In this document: piece after piece, positions 25,365 through 38,300 of the stretch
How positions within the stretch are numbered: the stretch's first letter is position 1
Layout: every line of letters starts with the position of its first letter
Assembly (NCBI GenBank): GCA_026261815.1
Contig: JAMPIT010000856.1
Span: 9,904,001-9,968,000, forward strand
Direction: 5' to 3'
DNA length: 64,000 bases
DNA from: Monarcha castaneiventris obscurior
Taxonomy: Eukaryota; Chordata; Aves; Passeriformes; Monarchidae
The notes under the pieces: generated by a model
Databases searched by the model: none
What the model saw: the letters and a program-made list of their open reading frames with translations, nothing else
What the model was told of the DNA's origin: nothing
Program-made: the position numbers and the translations under genes

Positions 25365-25664
25365 GCTGTTCAGCCTGGAGAAGAGAGAATGGCGTGGAGA
25401 TCTGGAGGGGGTCTTGGCCAGGGTTTGTAGGAATAGGACAAGGAGTACTGGGTTCGCACGGAAAGGGGAGATGGATACACGGAAGGAATTCTTTGCTGTG
25501 ATGGTGGTGAGGCGCTGGAGGAGATTGCAGATGCCCCAGCCCTGGCCATGTCCCAAGCCAGGATGAATTGAGCATCCTGTTCTAGTGGGCGATGTCCATG
25601 GGGTTGGGACGAGACGATCTTTAAGGTCCATTCCAACCCCTTCACATCCTGTGATTCTATGACT
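25365..25664 (+). mobile_element. CR1 LINE 3' fragment
   Basis: Starts GGCTGTTCAGCCTGGAGAAG and ends TTCCAACCCC...TGTGATTCTATGAC. It sits just upstream of the WIPI2 CpG island. Confidence 0.92.
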
Positions 25665-25736
25665 GCTCCTGGTGCAGTCTCTTCCAGGGAGCTCTCAATT
25701 GTCCTGGCCATTCGAGGGGTCCTGTGGGGATCCCTA

Positions 25737-25916
25737 GGCTGCAGAAACAGATTGTCCAGAGAGATTTTGGAGTATCCCTCGCTGGAGATGTTCCAGACCC
25801 GTCTGGGCACGCTCCTGTGCCCTGTGCTCTGGGATGACCCTGCTTGACCAGGAGGTTTGGACCAGATGCCCCACTGTGCTCCCTTCCAACCTGACCCATT
25901 CTGTGAATTTCAGAGC
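25737..25916 (+). mobile_element. second CR1 LINE 3' fragment
   Basis: Internal CR1 text (GACCAGGAGGTTTGGACCAG) and the end CCCTTCCAACCTGACCCATT, TCTGTGAATTTC. It is a separate insertion from the copy just before it. Confidence 0.8.
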
Positions 25917-26654
25917 AAGGCGAGTCGTGACTCAGGGAACAACTTGTCAGGAGGTAACACAAATTGCAGGGAAAAAAAGAAAAAGGGAACTGAACAAGGG
26001 ATGTCCAGAAATGGGATCAGAATCAAGGGAATAGTGCGAAAAAGGGTAAATCTCGCAAAAATGAGCCACCAGGTGTTGGGTTTTTGCCTGTGGGTCCAGC
26101 TGGCTCTGGAGGGTTCATGAGCGATGCTCACGGAGCAGTGTGGAGTGATGGAGCCTCCCCCTCAACAGCCTGCGAGGCAAAAAGGACCTCCAGCTGCTGG
26201 CAAGGAGCCCCCTGCAAATGGCTTAAACCCAAATGGCCATTCCCCAGCTCCTTGCTGCCCTGTGCCCACCCTGCCATGGCCAGCAGAGCCAGCCCTGTCC
26301 CCCACACTGCCCCCCGCATTCTCCTCTGCCTCCACTACGCCTGCTGCCAGCACATCCATGTATCCTGTACCTCTTTCTACCCATCCAAAGATTCTTTTCT
26401 CCCGGGGAGACTTTTCTCTGCTGATGGCAGATTGTAATCTCAAATTATCTCTTTTCTTACCTGTTGGCTCTGGCAGTTTCATGTGCAGGGAAACGTCTCT
26501 CCCTGGGGAAATGGGATCACAGCGTGTACTGCCAGGAGAGCCAAACACTGCCACCATTGCAAAGGTGTGGATATTCACACTGTTGGCTGCTGGGATCCCC
26601 CTGGAACCCTTCATCAGGGAACAATGCACAGAGCTGTCTCCAGCTGTGGGAATC

Positions 26655-26945
26655 CTGCAGAGAATCACAGAATATCCTGGGATGGAACAGACACACAGGG
26701 ATCACAGAGCCCAAGTCCTGGCCCTGCACCGACAATCCCACCCAGTGCCTGAGATTGTTGTCCAAACGCTCCTGGAGCTCTGGCAGCCATGGGGCTGTGC
26801 CCATTCCCTGGGGAGTCTTTTCAGTGCCTGACCACCCTCTGGGGGAAGAACTTTTTCCTGATATCCAAGCTCAACTTCCCCTGACACAGCTCCAGCTGTT
26901 CCCTCGGGTCCTGTCACTGGTCACCAGTGAGAAGAGATCAGAACC
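26655..26945 (-). mobile_element. CR1 LINE fragment, antisense
   Basis: On plus it begins AATCACAGAATATCCTGGGA and contains GGGGAAGAACTTTTTCCTGA and CAGCTCCAGCTGTTCCCT, an antisense CR1. Confidence 0.85.
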
Positions 26946-28980
26946 AAGGAAGAAAACATCCCTGGGCTTCATGAGCCATTCCTCATCTAAAGGAAAAGTC
27001 TGCAAGCCCCCCTTGTTTTGGTGACATTAAAAAAACCCGACTGCATTCAGGGTACCTCAGAATATTGGAATTTCTCCTTAATGCCTTTACAATTACTCAG
27101 ATCTTTGCAAGGTGGGGAGAGCATCGGGGATGGGAGAGGGAAGAAAAACAAGCTGGGCTCGTGGGGAGAGGACATGAGGAGAGTTGCCATGCAGGGAGGG
27201 GACACAACTCAGTGGGGTACAGGTGGTGTGAGCGTGGACATCTCCACACCCCACCTTGGAGCAGCCCCTGGCTGCCTGTGATTCTCCGTCTGCCAGGTTT
27301 GGAGGCATTGCTGGGGCTGGAGCCATTCCCCAGCACGATGCTCGAGGCTTTGGTTGCCATAACAACTGGATTCAGGCTTCAAAAATAGTAACTTATTTTT
27401 CATTCAATTTGCCTTTTGCCCTCTGAGACGGATCTATTTTGGGATGGATGGTTTGCTTCAGGTGTCCCTTGCCAGCACCCTTGGCTGGGGGCTTTGGGGA
27501 TGTGGGTTCTTTTGTTAAATGTGATTTCTCATCTTTTCCTCTTCCTCCCCTCTTCAGGGCCAGAGAACAGGTACAGCAGGGCACAGGAATCATGACATAG
27601 CCTCTGCCAAAGCTCATCATCTGGGGAAGGAATTTGAAAAAAATCTTCCCGGCTAAGTGGCAGAGCGTGGGAGAGGTTTTCGGAGATGATCTCACTCTGC
27701 ATCTCAGCTTGGACCTGCCACTCTCAGCCAGGGCTTGGCTGTCCCACATATCCTACTAAAGATGGGGTTTATTTTGTTGCCCCCGCACCTCCTGGATCCC
27801 GCTGTCACCAGCCTGGTCCCCACTGGTGTCTTCCATTCACAATGGGAATTGTGCAGGAAGGCTGAACCTGCTGCTGGCTCCTGGGGTGCTGCTTGTGTGC
27901 CTCGGGGACACCCCACAACGCAGATGCACCTTTTGCATCCCCTGACTGAGCTGCTTTTGGAAGGGGTTGCAGAGGGTGCCAGGATGCCTCGAATTAAAGG
28001 ATTTTTTTCCTTTTTGTCAGTTTTGGCTTTTTGAAGGTCTGTGTGTGCTCCATCTCCCATGGAAATGGCCATATGAGCACAACCCTTCTTGGCAAGATGT
28101 CCTCAGCTGTTCCACCTTCAGCAGTGCCACAGCTTCAGCAAGGAGAGGTTGTGTCGGGGTGACCAAGACTCTGCTCCTCCAGTTGTTGCTGACCTCTCCT
28201 TTCCTGTCCCTTAGCTGCTGGCCCGAGGGTGCCTGCAGTCCCTGGCACAGCGAGGGCAAGGATGACGCCAATCTGCCCCCAGACAAGCCCCCATCACCTT
28301 TTGTATCCCCTCTCTGAGCTGCCCAACCTCAGATGTACCTCGGGATGTCACCTCCTGTAGGATCCTCCTTGGGTGATGTAGAGGAGGGAGGGTTGAAGGT
28401 TTTGTGATGGAGATGAGTTGATTTTGGGGTCCTTAGTCCTTGCTTTGCTGTGGTGCTGCTTTGTTCCCCTTCTCCCAAGCAGGGAGGGATGGGGGGGATG
28501 CTGGAGTTGTGTCCCCACCCAGGGGCACCACGCAGCGATGGGGCTGAGGCCGAGCCACCCACCCCTGCTGGGGCCTCTGGAAAATAATGAGAAAAAAAAT
28601 CATTAAAACCAAATAAATAAAAGTAAAGCCAAACAAACCAGCTCCTTGGGGATGGCGCTGCCCCAGGGCGGGCAGAGATGCCCGGGGAACCCTCGGGGGG
28701 ACCCGGCCGTGGGCAGCGGGGCCGGGGGGAGCGGGTGGGTACCGGGGGTGGGGGCCGGCTGCCGGCACTCGCCGCTCCCCCCACTCCCCGATGCTTTAAT
28801 CACATTTTCAATTCAAATCTGCTGCTATTTGATCCCCCGGGGGTGGCAGCGGGGAGGGTGGGGGATATTTTTAGCTGTGCTTAAAGCTGCCGGGGGGCGG
28901 AGGGAGATCGCGCAGGTTGCTGTGGCCGGGAAGAGTTGGAAGGGATTCCCCCCCCGCCACAACCCCCCTTTCCCTTTTTC

Positions 28981-29043
28981 CTCCTCCTCCTCCTCCTCCT
29001 CCTCCTCCTCCTCCTCCTCCTCCTCCTCCTCCTCCTCCTCCTC
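28981..29043. repeat. (CTC)21 microsatellite
   Basis: 63 bases of uninterrupted CTC, 280 bp upstream of the MMD2 start. The strand asymmetry (all pyrimidine) favours triplex formation. It also creates false poly-Glu, poly-Arg and poly-Leu frames. Confidence 0.98.
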
Positions 29044-29322
29044 GTTGCACATCTGAGGGCGGCAGCGGGGCTGGCTCCCCCCTCCCGGAGGTCGCCTTTG
29101 TTTTCCCCGTGTCGCTTCTCCCGAGCAGCCGAGGGGGCGGGAGGGGGCCGGGGCCGGGGCCGGGCTGGGCTGTGCCGGGCTGGGCTGGGCTGGACCAGCC
29201 GCCCCTTCTCCTCGTCGCTCGCCGGAGCTCGCCGAGTTGGTGCCGTTCCCCCCGGCGGCACTTTCCCCCCGGCCCGGGGCTGAGCAGCCGCCGCCCCCCG
29301 GGACCCCCATGGCACCGCCGCG

Positions 29323-29369
29323 ATGTTCGTGTCCCGGCTCCTGGATTTCCAGAAGACGCGCTACGCCAG
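29323..29369 (+). CDS. MMD2: MMD2 coding exon 1
   Basis: Encodes [15 protein letters not shown] plus two bases of R16; donor CCAG|GTAAAG. It sits at the 3' edge of the CpG island. The cytosolic N-terminus has no signal peptide, as expected for this family. Confidence 0.93.
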
Positions 29370-32300
29370 GTAAAGATCCGTCGGTGCGGCGGTACCCGAC
29401 CCCCGGTGCTCGCGGAGCCCCCAGACAGCCCCAGCCCCTCCCCGGGCTCCGCTCCACTGGGATGGAGCCCGAAAGGATCTTCAAAAGCTGCTGAGTGCCT
29501 CAAAGCACAGGGCGAGTGCGGGCTGGGCTTTTGGCTACCTCCTTTTCTGCATCCTTAAACGATTCTCAGCATCCTTGGGAGCCTTCGCTGCCTTTCGCTG
29601 GGTCTAACTTCATCGCGGCTCTCCTGCTGCCGGGGGAGCAGGATCTTGCCTTCCCGAGGGAAAGAGAACCCAACGCTGGCTCCAAACCCCCCATGGAGGC
29701 ACCAGTGTGGTCCAGGGTCCCGCTGCACCCAAGTGAAACCCCCTCGGGGGTGCTGTCCCAGCCCGGACCCGCAGGCTCAACAGGGTTCCCATGGGATGCA
29801 CCGCTGGTGGATCCTTCTCTCCCTCCATGAAATCCCCAGGGAGGTTTTTCCAGCAGCAGCCGGGACTTGTTTTAAAAGCTCAGGTGTGTAGCAGGAAACC
29901 TCACGGTGTTACCTGTGCAGGGGGAAACCTGAGGATTGCTGAGCACAGGTCAGAGGGCACTTGGCCACACGCGCGGCTGCGGGATCAGATGTGGCCTTTG
30001 GGAAGGAGCTGGCAGGTGACACGGGGACAGCGTCTGCAGCCCTCTGCTCCCCGGGCAGCCGGGATGAGTGAGATGGCACCGGGTGCTGCCCAGCCCCATG
30101 GGGAGCAGGGGGGTGCTGGGGATGCTCAGCTTGGCACCGAGGACACGCTTTGCTCCCAGCTCCCTGAGAGCGTGGTGGGGAGGTTTTCCTGCCTGCGGAG
30201 GGTCCCACGGGCTGGCACAGCTCCTGGGGGTACTCAGCTCCCTGCTGCCACTTCCAGACTCCCAATGATCCTGTTAGGGGCAGATAGCAGAGAAAAACTT
30301 GTGTGAAAAGAAGTGGTGACGGTGTTTCTTGCCTGCTCCAGGCAGGATGATGCCTGAGGGATGTTTGTCTGGGCTGGGTAAGGACAGGAGACCATCGTCC
30401 TACCCCCTCCAGCCATCAGCTCCTTTCCTTCCAGGTGTCCCGTGGGGGAAATCCAGGCTTGCATCTCCAAAACCTGCCTGAAACGTAGCCACTTGCTCAA
30501 AGACTGTTTTGATGCTGTATCTGCCTCCTGATAACCTTTGCCTGGGGGAGAGGCAGGAGGCACCCAGTAGGGTCTGCACAATGTGCCTGGTACAAAACCT
30601 TGTGAAAATGGAGAATTCAAGACTCCCCCCGGCCCCAGCTGGCATGCAAAGGACAGAGCTGGGGGAAATGGAACTGAGCAAAGCTCTGGATCCCCCAGAG
30701 CAGGAGGCAAACCATACCTTTAGCCCGTGGCAGGGGTGCAGTGGCTGGGCAGCAGATCAGAGGCTGCTCCACTGACATCAGTCTCCCCCAGCAGAACCCA
30801 TCTGCCAACCTGTTGCTGATTTATCCCGAATCAGTGTGCTCCAGCCTTGTGGTGGTCAGTTCTGGAGACAACTTGTTAAATGGGATGAGGCATTACAGAG
30901 AGCCTTGCAAGGATGGTGCCCACCTGCAGGGCAGGGGCTGTTGGAAATGGGAAGGGTCAGATCCACAGGGAATCCTTCAGCTCTCACTGCGTGCCAGGGC
31001 TGGATGGGGAGCAGCAGGAGATGGGTGCTCCCTTGGCTTTCACCCCAAGAAAGTCACCAGCACGTGATGCTAACCCAGGGCTTCCTGTATCATCGCAGAG
31101 ATCCTCTTAGCCTAGTGCTTAAAAATAACAGTGGGATAATCCCCGTCCCCCCGCACTCCAGGCACACCAACTCTGCTCTCCTTGGAAATCCTCTGCTGGG
31201 GCATATCCCAAAAGAAACCCTAAAGCTGCTTCTTCCTTTGTGCCAGGGGTGCTCTTTCAGCTGAGTTCTGAGGTGGGAATTGAGGCAAGCAGAAGCCAGG
31301 AGGACTCATGGTGGCACGTGTCCTTCAGGGCAGCAGAAGCACCTCAAGTCCTGCGTTCAGTTTTCACTACAGGAAAGATGTTGAGGTGCTGGAGCAGGTC
31401 CAGAGAAGGATAATGGAGCACAAGTCTGATAGGGAGCAGCTGAAGGAGCCATGGGGGGCTCAGCCTGGAGAAAAGGAGGCTCAGGGGGGACCTTCTCCCT
31501 GACCACAACTCCCTGACAGGAGAGTGCAGCTAGGTGGGGGTCAGGCTCTGCTGCCAGAGAACAAGGGCTAGGATAAGACAAAATGGGCTCAAGCTGCACC
31601 AGAGGAAGTTTAGATTAAAAGGGCAGTCAGGCTTCGGAACAGGCCGTCCAGGGAAGTGGTTGAATCACCATCCCTGAAAGTTTTCAAAAACACATGTGGA
31701 TGTGGCACCTGGGGACATGGCTTAGGGGTGAACATGGCAGTGCTGGGCTAATGGTTGGACTCGATCTTAACAATTCTGTGGTTCCATCTTGCAACATCTT
31801 TTCAGAGAATATGGCCTTGCTTGTGGTGTTCCTTGAAAAAACAAAAAATATCAAAGTTTTCCTTGTGGTGGCAAAGCCTGGAACAGGCTTCATTTTTCAT
31901 GTCATTTTATCTAATTTTGAGCAAGGACCAAGAAAGGAGGAACTTGGCCATTGATACCCCCACCAAAAGGAATAAATAAAACACAGTGTGGTGATGAAAG
32001 ACCTGTTGTGTGAGAACAAAGAGATGAAAAGCAGTGATCAATGTGAGAACGTTCTGTGAACTGCCAGGAGAAAACTCAGGGCCAAAGGGGCACCAGGCTG
32101 TCTCCAAATCCCTCCTGGCTGGACTTTGGAGATGCAGCATTAGAGCTGGGACAGAGGGGAAGAAAGCAAAGGCAGGGGCTGTCACTGTGGTGGGACCAGC
32201 GCGCAAGGCAGTGCCATTTTAGCATGCCGTGGTTATAAATGAGGAACTTGGTGGTTTCTGCTCTGCTGTGGGGCCCAGGAGGCTCTTCCATCACTGACAC

Positions 32301-35300
32301 CGTGGGGAAACGGAGTTTCAAAGCACAGCTGCTGCAAGGCTTTCCCTGTCACTCACAACCTGCACGCTTGACAAGCAATATCCATCTCCTGCCCGACAGG
32401 CCGAGTTCAGCCACGACACCAGCACAGCACAAAGTGCAGGCAGATGTGATTCCTCCTGCTTTGTCCAACCACCAGAGGGTTATCCCCCCATTCCCCCTCC
32501 ACTCTTCCTCCCAGCTCACCAAAACGGTGCTGGGTTCCTCCCAGACCAACAGATCAGACCAAGCTGCATCTTTATCACTGGACTCGTTGGTCAGGTTACA
32601 CTGACCTGGTAACCAAACCCCCCTTGCACCTCACCACCAGTTTTGACCCCATTTTGGCCCAGTTTTAACTAAAACATGGTCTGGTCCTTCCTGCCCATGT
32701 AGCTGCCATGGGGCTGAGTATCCCCGTGTGGAGACACTGAATGCTTCCCAGACTTTGGCCATCCAGAGCTGTAATTGGAAGGAAACCTGATTAATCAGGG
32801 AGCTGCTGTCTCCAGCCAGCTTCAGCATCTCTGGAGCAGCAGTGGAGAGGGGTTTGCTGGGAGCTGCAGGGCACTGAATCATCCTTACAAACTGATAGCA
32901 GCTCCTTTGATTTGTCCATGTAAAAGGCTCTAAATCTTACTGTGTTTGCTTGTCTTGCCCTGCGTGGAGCAGCACGAAGAGGAGCAGCTGGGAAAATCCA
33001 CATTAATGTCTCAGCCCAGGAGCAGGGGGCTCTGTGGGGGGCTCTGTAGGTGCATGGTCCAGGCTTGTCCTCACCTCCCTGTGCCTGAAACACAGGCACT
33101 GCCACCTCCTCACCAGCATGAGGGGATGGAGGTCTGAACTCTACACTTGCTCAAACCCAAATCCTCTGAATTTGGGGACAGGCAGGTGGGAAGACCTTCC
33201 TTGTTTCTCCCTGCACCTGTAATTATTGAGCAAGGAGACATCCATCAGCTACTCCAGCATCTCTGGCTGACACAGGGAGAGGAGAACCAGCAGGAATAGG
33301 AGCAGCAGGAAATGTTGGGGTGCTCAGACTCCCAACACAAGGAAAGCAATGCCAGGCTGACAGCCTGGACAGAGCCACCACATTGGGAACCTGTTCCCCA
33401 TTGCTTTGCCATGAAAACATAAGCAGCCCTCGCCTGCTCCCACACACTCCAAAATGCTTTCCAAGAGCTCTGCTTCCCCCACAGCCCACGTGGGATGAAG
33501 CAGAGAGAAGGGAAATGCTTTCAGTGTTGGTAGCCTGAAGCTCCTCGAGAGGCAGGGGCTGCTCACCTTGCAAGCACCGGCCCCATCAAGACCTGCCTGT
33601 CCCAGCTGAGCAGACAGACCCCCTTGATGCAAAAGGCACTGCTCCAAGAGATGGAGAGGCTCCCAAAGTGCCTGAAAACCAGGATCAGCTGATGTTACCA
33701 ACCAATTCCATGCTGGTTGCTCTGTGGAGGCAGGCTGACTCAGGTAACCTCTTAAAATGGCACCAGTAGAGTCACTTCATGTAGGTTTAGATGCTCAGGG
33801 TGAGTAACTGGAGCCAGGTATTTGGAAGGCAGCAAGCCCTTGGAGCATCATTTTTGATGGGATATCCATTCAAACTGCCCCATCCCCTCCTCTGCAAGGT
33901 TTGGGGCACCCAGCAGGACAGGCTCAGGTGGGGACCACCATGCTGGAGATGTGCCTAAATGGGGAAACCAAGCCCCATGCCTTGTGCTTTTGGGGGAAGG
34001 ATGGTCTCTTGGCTGCCTGGGAAATGCATGATCTTTCCCCTCCTTCAGCTGGTGTTGGATATCAGCCTGATGTGATTCTTTGGCACGCTTTGCTGAGGCC
34101 AGCTTCATGAGGTAGCAGCCAACACAACCCATGGGAAATTCAAGCCACTGCCCAGCACGGCAGGTCAGTGACTATGAGAAATGGGGCTCTGCCAGGACGG
34201 GTCCCGGGCTCACCTCCCCTCCTCCTCCCTTCCCACACCCCCAGCTCCACAGCGAGACAAAGCCATGCCAGCCAACTACAACTCCCAAAGAAAGGAAGGG
34301 AAAAGAGCACAGCTTATTCCAGTCCTTTGCTCCCGAGGGGTGCCTGGCTGCAGTTGCACAAGGAGGTTGGTTGAGTCCTCAGAGATGCTGCTGCCAGGGG
34401 ATGGATGCTCAGGGCTGGGTCTGAGACATGGCCAAACACAGACATCAGGTCTCTCCAGGTGTGACTGAAACTCAACATTTCCATGTGGTGAGAATCCAGA
34501 GCCTGATGGGCTCTCTGTGATAACACTGCGACCTCTCATGATAACACGATACCACAGGTGTCATATTCCTGGTGGGTGACTCAGATACAGTGAGTTGAGC
34601 CAAGCAGTGCTGACCTTCAGGAGAATTTGGAGTCAACTCTGTGCTCCTGTTTGAATTTACAGTCCAGGTTTGCTGCTGCTGAGGAAAGGATTTTATGCAG
34701 AAAGAGACCATGAGGTCAGGGCAAGGAGTTGCCTCCTCTCTGTGCTGAGCGGCGCTGGCTGGCACAGCAGTGTTAGACACAGCCCTGCTCTCTGTTGTAA
34801 GTAATACTAATGGAAATCTTACTATCTGCATGCTTGGCTGGTGAAATACATGATTTTCCTTCTGTGCCTTTGCTGTCCAGAGGCATTTGCTGAATAATTT
34901 ACAGAAATGATTTGTACTTGAGCAGCATCCAGGAATCCCACGAGAGCCTGGCTGTGTCTCTCATGCTGTCGGGAGGTTTTATGAACCTGGGACACGGTCA
35001 CCTGCCCATGTATTTCACAGTCACAGCCAGGGTTAGAGGCTGGGGAAGCTCCAGCCCTCAAAATATCCAAATCTTCTGCCAGCAGGCACAGGATCCAGTG
35101 GTCATGCTCAGTCCTGCCCACCTTGGGCTGTTGCAGTAAAGAGGCAGAGCCAGCTCAGGATTTATCCCACTAACTTCTCGCTCAAGGCAAGGCAGCAAGG
35201 AACATGCACAATGACTTTCCAAACAAGAAATTAATGAATAATAGAGGATTTGCAGTTCTGGAAACAGTCCTTCCAACATTCACAGAACACCTGGGACATC

Positions 35301-38300
35301 AGAGTCATTTTGTGACTAATCAGCTGTTGTTGGATGTCTCATGAGTACTGAACGAAACAAGAAGTCCCAGCTCAGAAAGTAATTTGGGAAACACTCACCA
35401 ATCCCATCTGTTGTGAATAAACAAACAGCTCTGCTGTGGTTGCAGGGTCATGAATTGCCTTGGAAGAGTTAGAGATACCATCTACATAGAGAGCTGGGGA
35501 GAAAAATAAATATCCCTGCCCTCAGGATGGGAATATGGGCAGTTCAGACCCTGCTGGGAATTGCTGCTGAGTTCCCACCACCAACCAAGCCCTGCTGGGT
35601 GTATATTGGCTCTTGTGGATGCAGAAATGGTCAGTGCCCGCATCCAGCCTGGCTTGGAGCCTCCCATGCTTGTCCCTGCTAGGATGAGGAGCAAGAAAGG
35701 AATTGTGTATGCCCTTGGTATGGTCAGGGGAAGAGCAGCACATGCCCTCCTGCACCCTCTGAGGCAGCAGGATGTGTCAGGGGGTTGCCTCTTCTGTCCC
35801 TTCTTGGGGGACATCTGTGCCTGTGGCTCAGAGCCAGGTACAACACGGACCTGGCTGAGCTCATGGTCCCTGCCTGGGAGCATCTCTAAGTCAGCAGCAG
35901 CACTTGCTCAGCATTTCTCAGGGCATGCAGGTTGTGTAGTGCCAGGGGATGGTCTACAGCCAGCCCAGGGTGCTGGTACATGTCAGAGTGCTGGGAGGGA
36001 GCAAAACTGGGATGGGAGTAACGAGGTGATGGATGACGATTGGATTTGCTGCTCGTTTTGACTCACCTTGTGGAAGCAAGGCTTGCACCAGGGCAATCTT
36101 CGTGGATTACTCCAGAAATCTGGTGATCCACAAGTTTACCTATGGTAGAGAAAGGTAGGGAAATGCTGGTTTAGATAAAAAGCCTTCAATTTCCTGCTCC
36201 CTACCCAAGCTGCTGTCTCCTTGTGCTAGGAAGCATGACAGAAGAAAACATTGAGTTGTCCTGCTCCATCAGCCCTCCTGCCCCTCTCCCATGGGATGGG
36301 CTGGAACCACAGGAGGTGCCCACAGACAGGCCTGTCCCAGCTGCCCCATCTCCCCTGGCCCCAGGGGCTGCCCCACAAGCTTCCAGCAGGCAGAGCTCAG
36401 CTTTGCAGAGCTGGGGTGCCGAGGGATGGGCACGGAAGGGAGGCTTCAGCTGGCAGCGGGTGCCACGCAGCCGTGCACATGCCCACGTGGGTGGCTCTGC
36501 AGATGGCAGTGCCGGGCAGCGTCGGCCTTGGCGTCTCTGCTTCCCAGTGGAAAACGTTCCCACGTCAATGGGTAGGAAGGAAAAGCAGGATTTTGCAAGT
36601 GCTCCTGGGCTGGATAAAGCAGTGAAGTCTGGGGGATCTCCTGGGCTCAAGGTGGGCCACGGGTGTTTCCTCGTGGTCCTGCTGCATCTCCTGAAGCCTG
36701 TGATTGTGTCCCATGCACAAACAGCAAGCAGGCTCCACGCCAGCACACACAACTCCCCAGGACTGAGCTAATTACAAACCACAGAGGAGCTCAAGGGATT
36801 GAAGCCTCTTACCAGGGATGCAGCTGGAGCATTACCAGATTCCGGATCAGAGGCAGAGCACTTGCCAAGCCCCAGCTTACGGGGATGCCACCACAGCAGC
36901 TCCCACGTGAGCACGAGCCCCAGGACCAAGCCCTGACATCTGTGCTGGGTGTGCAGCCTCGGGGCTATCAGAGCAAACCCAGGCCACGCACTGAAGAGTC
37001 AGAGGCCACTCTACCCTACAGGGACACATCTGCTCCATCACTGACACCTCAGGCATCACAACATTGTTCTACCAAGGGACAGCCCCAGCAGGGCTTGCCA
37101 CCACTGCTGGTTGACATCCAGCAAATCCTTCCTCAGTCCTTCCTCTCTGACCACCACCAGGATCTTCCTCTGTTATTTTAAAAGCAGCTGTGACATCCAC
37201 TCACAGGAGGAAGGAGAAATCTTCTCCTTTTGCAGCCAGACCCCAAGAGCTGCCCAGCAGGGAACACAGCTTAGAAAAGCCCCAGCACCTTGGGCAGGAG
37301 GGTGGATGCACAGCAGATCCACCTCCACAGGCTTTAGGCCAACTCCTGAGCAAGCCCAGCCCTTTTATAAGCCATTTGTAGGTGAAACCTGTAAACGTGA
37401 GCTGCTCTGAGGAGATTTGTATCACCTGGGATAACCTTGGACATGCTGACTGCTCCTTTGTCCCCGTGGCACCCAGCCCACAGTGCACAGACACACAGGC
37501 ACAGCCTGATTTGTGGCAGGGCTGCGGAGGGCAGGTGTTGGACCAGCTCTTTCCAAGGGCAGGAACCCAGCTCACCCCTCCCCATCCACATTTTAGCTGT
37601 GATTTTACACCCTCCTCACATTATCCACCCACTGGCTCGCCTAAAGGATGTCAGAATTATTATCCTCACTTGGAGAGGGGGGAAAGGGGAGTGAGAGGAA
37701 CATGAAGAGTTGTGGCAGAAGCCAACCAAGGAGTCATGTCAAAGGCAGGGCTAAACCCCATCTGTCCCAGATTGCAGCCTGACTTGGGTCTCCTTCAGGG
37801 CTGTTCCCCTCATGGGTGCAGGGGACAATTTTCCTGCAAAGATGGCTCTGCTCATGTGAGTGTGTGGTGACCATGGAGTGAGGGATTCAGGTTCTCATGG
37901 TGCCCTCAGGAGAGCTCACGCGGGCCCTCCTGAGGAATAATTTAACTTAATCCCTTTCTTACCTTCTTCTTTCCATCCTGGCAAAGCAAGAGCCAGGCAG
38001 ATCTGCATGATTTTTGAGGCTGGAATTTTGTTCTTGGATAAAAGTCTTTTAAAAACTCTGTAAAAACCCCTAAAGCTATTAAAAAAAAAAAAAAAAAACA
38101 CCAAAAAACAAAACACCCCAACCCAACAGAGTGGGAGAAAGAGCAGGAGAAAGGAGCAGGCCTGGGAAGCCAGCTCTGCACTTTGCCCCGGTGCCCAGGG
38201 ACAAGGGGCTCTTTGTTTCCCTGGCCAGAGCCTGCTGTACTGGCCCTTTTCAGGCTCCCTCCCTGGGAAAGGGGCCAGGGGAAAGCAGGCACAAGCAGGG

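Larger units (their letters stand above)
24832..29322. other. WIPI2-MMD2 divergent intergenic interval
   Basis: 4.5 kb between the divergent start codons, bounded by CpG islands at both ends. The middle is filled by CR1 fragments (25.4-25.9 and 26.65-26.95 kb). Long GC-rich frames occur on both strands at once and show no family match, so no gene is called. Confidence 0.7.
28650..29420 (+). promoter_or_regulatory. MMD2: MMD2 CpG-island promoter
   Basis: GC- and CpG-rich block ending at coding exon 1. It contains a pure (CTC)21 tract at 28981-29043 and GGGCTGGGCT-type runs at about 29140-29200. No TATA box is obvious. The start site is probably within 29050-29300. Confidence 0.65.

Noticed and set aside
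24830..25575. 223-codon frames on both strands across the WIPI2 CpG island
   Set aside because: Stops are rare at this GC content. The frames overlap each other and a CR1 element and show no family match.
28825..29558. Frames with poly-Glu, poly-Gly, poly-Arg, poly-Pro or poly-Leu runs
   Set aside because: All arise from the (CTC)21 microsatellite read in different frames and strands.
36201..36771. Opposed 182- and 183-codon frames in MMD2 intron 1
   Set aside because: Mutual antisense frames of random-looking composition, with no splice sites in suitable phase and no recognised domain.
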